From positions 1-22,835 of the forward strand of contig UQYD01000030.1 in NCBI GenBank assembly GCA_900545305.1: 22,835 bases of DNA. The letters run 5' to 3'. The stretch's first letter is position 1. The number at the start of each line of letters is the position of its first letter. Made by a program: the position numbers and the translations under genes. This stretch comes from an uncultured Eubacterium sp. GTDB lineage: Bacteria > Bacillota > Clostridia > Lachnospirales > CAG-274. Positions 20,047 through 22,835 of the stretch are shown piece after piece. The notes under the pieces are model-generated. The model did no database searches. It had not been told where the DNA came from and was given only the letters and a program-made list of their open reading frames with translations.

Positions 20047-22521
20047 ATGAAGAAAAGAAGAAAAATTGGTGCATTAGCTTTAGGTTTTACTATGGCAGCA
20101 AGTTGCTGTTTTGGTAATGGGGTAATATCAAATTTAGGAGGTATGCTCAGTACAGTTGAAGCTAGCACATCTTCCATTGTGTACAATCCTTCAACAGGAG
20201 AAAACGGTGGTTTTACCGTAAAGGCAAATAAGTGGAGTAAAGCAAGTTCTAATGCTGTTGTATATAATGGTATGGTTCTTGATGTAGCAGATAAAGTGGA
20301 ATCTTCTACAAAAATAAACTTCACTTCTGATTCTAAGGGTACATTAGTTCTTGTATTTAATGAAGGTAGTGCAGGAAAGAGTATCCTTGTAGATGGCGAA
20401 TCTTATGAAATACCTAGTAGTGGTGTTGTAACTGCAAGCGTTGGTGCTGGCGACCACGAAGTTCTCAAAGATAGTGGTAGCAGTTACTTATATTATATGG
20501 AATTTACAGGCAAGGGTGGTTCTGTTGAAACAACAGAGGCTACTACAGAAGAAACAACTGAAACTACTACTAAGGAAGAAACAACTAAGGCAACTACAAC
20601 TGAAACAACTACAGAAGCTACTACTAAAGCTCCGGTTACTGAGACAACAACAGAAGCTACTACAAAGGCTGACTCTAACAGTTCATCAGTATCTTGGAAT
20701 ATGGGTAATAGTTCTTTTAAGAATTTAGGTACAATTTCAGGCGATGTTACAGTAAATGGACTTACAATTAAGGCTACATCAGCTAAGACAGTAAATGTAA
20801 TTTCTGATGAGGCTACTGTAGGAAGCAACACATTTGGTTACAGCCTTGCTTTAGGTGGTAGTGGTTCATTAAAGTATAGAGCAGTTGCTTTTGATACAAA
20901 TGGACAGGCTGTTGTAAAGGTTACATCAAGGTCAAGTGGGTCAAGCACTAGAACTCTTATGGTAGTAGGAGATGACGGTACTGAACTTGGAACTATTTCT
21001 GCTAAGCCAGATGCAGATATAGCATCAGTAAATATTAACTATAGTGGTAAAGTATATATTTATTCAAAGGGTAGTGGTATCAATATTTATAAAGTACAGG
21101 TTGACAACAAGTCATCTGTAGAAGAAACTACAAAGAAGAACACTACTGAAGCAACAACTAAGAAAGAAACAACTACAGAAGCTACAACTAAAAAGGAAGT
21201 TACTACAGAAACAACAACTAAGGCAACAGTTACAGAAACAACAACAAAGAAACAAGATAGTAGCACTAGCAGTAAAACTGTAACAAACTTTGAAGAACTT
21301 GTATCTGCAGTAGATGCTATGGCATCTGTAAAGGGTGGCGGTACAGTTTATGTAAATGCTAAAACTATTGACTGTACTTCTCAGCTTGCTTTAAAGAGTA
21401 CAAAGGGTAACCCTGTTAAAATTGTAGGTGTACAGCAGGGCGATGGTACATATCCATCTCTTGACTTTACTAGCTTTAGAAATAGTACAATAGGTAGTGC
21501 AGGTCCTTCTTTAAAGGCGTCTACTGATTCTAATGTTGGTGTAAGAATTTCTGGTTCTTACTATACACTTGAAAACCTTATTATTGAAAAGGCCGGCGAC
21601 AACGGTATTCAGATTAAGGGTGCAAATGCAAACTATAATACTGTAAACAACTGTATCGTAAGATATAACAATGACGCTGGTGTACAGATTACAGGTGGTG
21701 CATCATACAACACTATGAGATTTGTATACAGCTATAGAAACTGCGATGTTTATACATTAGGTGGTAATGCCGATGGTTTTGCTCCAAAACTTGGTGCTCA
21801 GACTGGCAATACATTCTATGGTTGCTATGCTTGGGAAAACAGTGATGACGGTTGGGATAGTTTCGACAAGACTACATCAGGCTATACAAAAGATTTAAGT
21901 TATGAAGAATGTGCTTGTTGGAATAATGGTAACCCTGATATATTCACAGGTAAGTATGATTATGAAAATGGAAATGCTTTAGATACTAATTTATATTTAG
22001 TAGAACTTATTTCTAAGCAGGACAAGAATTTTGTATCTAATTATAATAAGGGTAACTTTAGTTTACCAACTGACAGCTTTATAAATACTTCTGCAGGTAA
22101 GATTAACCTTTCTTCTTGGACAGGAAGTAATTATGACGGTAACCCTAACGGATTTAAGTTTGGTTCAGCTTATACAGATAAGACAAGTTTAAGAACAGTA
22201 AAGAACTGTTTATCATTTGGCCATGGTAGAAAGGGTTTTGATAACAACAACAGTACAGTTAAGGCTTCTTTTGAAAACTGTGTATCTTTTGATAATGGTT
22301 ACAATTACTACTTCCCTACATTTAGTGTAAGCAAAGCATCAGATATGTTAGGCTTTAATGGTAAATCTAAGGATAAAGTGCCTAGTAGTGTAAGTGTTAC
22401 TACTCCAACTGATTCTGCTCAGAAGTCAATCAGAAGTAAGGTAGAAGCTACAAGAAAGTCTATTGTTTCACAGTGTAACAACAATGTTATTCCTGGCGAA
22501 GTATACTTTAATATCTATTAA
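20047..22521 (+). CDS. Secreted modular pectate lyase, family PL9
   Basis: The protein has 824 residues. The start at 20047 (MKKRRK) follows GGAGG by 11 nt and opens a signal peptide to about residue 38 (STVEA). Next come beta-rich domain A (about 40-158), Thr/Glu linker 1 (160-208), beta-rich domain B (216-357), Thr/Lys linker 2 (358-408) and a right-handed beta-helix (410-824). The helix has polysaccharide lyase family 9 marks: NADGFAPKLG with Asp576, NSDDGWDSFD with Asp600, Asp601 and Asp604 (the calcium ligands by comparison with Dickeya Pel9A from memory; the 24-residue spacing agrees), the probable catalytic Lys704 in NGFKFG, then FGHGRKGFDNNN. It should cleave polygalacturonate outside the cell by beta-elimination. 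Domains A and B are probably carbohydrate-binding, unproven. There is no sortase motif. The gene stands alone between terminators. Confidence 0.92.
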   Translation: MKKRRKIGALALGFTMAASCCFGNGVISNLGGMLSTVEASTSSIVYNPSTGENGGFTVKANKWSKASSNAVVYNGMVLDVADKVESSTKINFTSDSKGTLVLVFNEGSAGKSILVDGESYEIPSSGVVTASVGAGDHEVLKDSGSSYLYYMEFTGKGGSVETTEATTEETTETTTKEETTKATTTETTTEATTKAPVTETTTEATTKADSNSSSVSWNMGNSSFKNLGTISGDVTVNGLTIKATSAKTVNVISDEATVGSNTFGYSLALGGSGSLKYRAVAFDTNGQAVVKVTSRSSGSSTRTLMVVGDDGTELGTISAKPDADIASVNINYSGKVYIYSKGSGINIYKVQVDNKSSVEETTKKNTTEATTKKETTTEATTKKEVTTETTTKATVTETTTKKQDSSTSSKTVTNFEELVSAVDAMASVKGGGTVYVNAKTIDCTSQLALKSTKGNPVKIVGVQQGDGTYPSLDFTSFRNSTIGSAGPSLKASTDSNVGVRISGSYYTLENLIIEKAGDNGIQIKGANANYNTVNNCIVRYNNDAGVQITGGASYNTMRFVYSYRNCDVYTLGGNADGFAPKLGAQTGNTFYGCYAWENSDDGWDSFDKTTSGYTKDLSYEECACWNNGNPDIFTGKYDYENGNALDTNLYLVELISKQDKNFVSNYNKGNFSLPTDSFINTSAGKINLSSWTGSNYDGNPNGFKFGSAYTDKTSLRTVKNCLSFGHGRKGFDNNNSTVKASFENCVSFDNGYNYYFPTFSVSKASDMLGFNGKSKDKVPSSVSVTTPTDSAQKSIRSKVEATRKSIVSQCNNNVIPGEVYFNIY
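20524..20670 (+). repeat. Thr/Glu-rich linker-coding repeat 1
   Basis: Degenerate triplet-like DNA (ACAACTGAAGCTACTAC variants) encodes TTE, ATTE and ATTK units between domains A and B of the pectate lyase. It is probably an extended, possibly glycosylated linker. Confidence 0.8.
21119..21270 (+). repeat. Thr/Lys-rich linker-coding repeat 2
   Basis: This is a second, similar repeat tract encoding EATTKKE-like units between domain B and the catalytic beta-helix. It is richer in lysine than linker 1. Confidence 0.8.
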
Positions 22522-22533
22522 TTAGAGGATTTG

Positions 22534-22570
22534 TGGGTTATTATACAGTTTTTAACTGTATAATAACCCA
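22534..22570 (+). terminator. Terminator of pectate lyase gene
   Basis: Positions 22534-22550 pair perfectly with 22554-22570 (17 bp, TTT loop; left arm begins TGGGTTATTATACAG), followed by TTTTTTT. It is the longest perfect stem in the window. Confidence 0.95.
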
Positions 22571-22775
22571 TTTTTTTAGTTTCTTCTATATAAATGTGTA
22601 AATTAATATATAGGTAAATATAATTTTTTTAAGGATGAAATCCATATAAAAAATTAAAGTTGGGGTAATATTAGACAAAGAAGTCAAAAATGGCTACTAT
22701 ATATAGTGAAGTTACAAGGATTTTACACTATATTTACTCAATTTAAAAAAATATGGAGAAAAATAAAAAAAGTTG
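22571..22775. other. AT-rich gap, no gene seen
   Basis: No ORF with a ribosome site is visible between the pectate lyase terminator and the last promoter. An 8-bp inverted repeat, ATATAGTG / CACTATAT, lies around 22703-22735. Nothing else is recognisable. Confidence 0.5.
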
Positions 22776-22830
22776 TTGACAAGAGGGTAAGTGTATGGTA
22801 TTATATCACTTGTCGCTGACGAAGACGACA
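22776..22830 (+). promoter_or_regulatory. Strong stable-RNA-type promoter at window end
   Basis: TTGACA (22776-22781), a 17-nt spacer and TATTAT (22799-22804), with TGG before the -10. GACAAG (22778-22783) and CTTGTC (22809-22814) are inverted repeats around it. The transcribed start can fold (TGTCG 22811-22815 with CGACA 22826-22830). The close likeness to the tRNA-Ser promoter suggests an rRNA or tRNA operon just beyond the window. Confidence 0.75.
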
Positions 22831-22835
22831 AAAAC

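Noticed and set aside
20441..20831. Frames on both strands across linker 1 (Leu/Gln-rich and Val/Ser-rich)
   Set aside because: They are shadows of the Thr-rich repeat tract; composition follows the triplet-like repeats and there are no ribosome sites.
1..22835. Insertion sequences, prophage or integrative element
   Set aside because: No transposase, recombinase or phage protein, and no long terminal inverted repeats or att-like duplications were seen; tRNA-Ser has no visible duplicated 3' end nearby.

Overview
The window looks like chromosomal DNA from an AT-rich, Gram-positive, anaerobic Firmicute, most likely class Clostridia and plausibly Lachnospiraceae. The reasons are the low G+C, strong GGAGG-type ribosome sites, TTGACA-N17-TATAAT-like promoters, and gene content: a YqeG phosphatase with aroE/aroK, a TIGR04086-type membrane protein, a YtrA-like GntR regulator with ABC genes, a stalk-domain protein, and a family 9 pectate lyase with Thr-rich linkers. 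The assignment is inferred from gene content only. No transposase, integrase, phage gene or CRISPR array is visible.

Layout. 1-730: end of an unidentified upstream unit (two hairpins and a terminator), then a small membrane-anchored protein. 774-1500: a complete type III toxin-antitoxin locus on the minus strand, with promoter, three 36-nt toxI repeats, attenuator hairpin and a ToxN-family RNase. 1543-1643: a possible tiny hydrophobic peptide. 1745-4561: a minus-strand operon of an Orn/Lys/Arg-decarboxylase-fold PLP enzyme and a DUF815 AAA ATPase, with a leader of three abutting hairpins. 4716-6635: plus-strand yqeG-aroE-aroK operon. 6688-9320: minus-strand phosphoglucomutase and a divergent polysaccharide deacetylase. 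9390-9935: YfcE-like phosphoesterase. 9972-10352: small membrane protein. 10558-13060: PHP phosphoesterase, smpB, malic enzyme. 13138-16429: self-regulated GntR/ABC operon. 16492-18033: murG and a stalk-domain protein. 18246-19589: dapF and a PAP2 phosphatase. 19649-19736: tRNA-Ser(GCU). 20047-22521: large secreted pectate lyase. 22776-22835: a strong stable-RNA-type promoter, with its product beyond the window.

Most genes are housekeeping: shikimate pathway, lysine/diaminopimelate and peptidoglycan synthesis (dapF, murG, possibly PAP2), trans-translation (smpB) and carbon metabolism. The accessory content is the ToxIN-type locus and the pectate lyase. The most informative signal is in the ToxI repeats. 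They carry compensatory base changes that fit an H-type pseudoknot in every repeat, so the RNA antitoxin can be identified from sequence alone. Other points worth a look are the structured decarboxylase leader, a shared extended -10 element (TGGTATTAT) at three promoters, perfect or near-perfect inverted repeats spanning two stable-RNA promoters, and the repeat-rich region in front of the pectate lyase.
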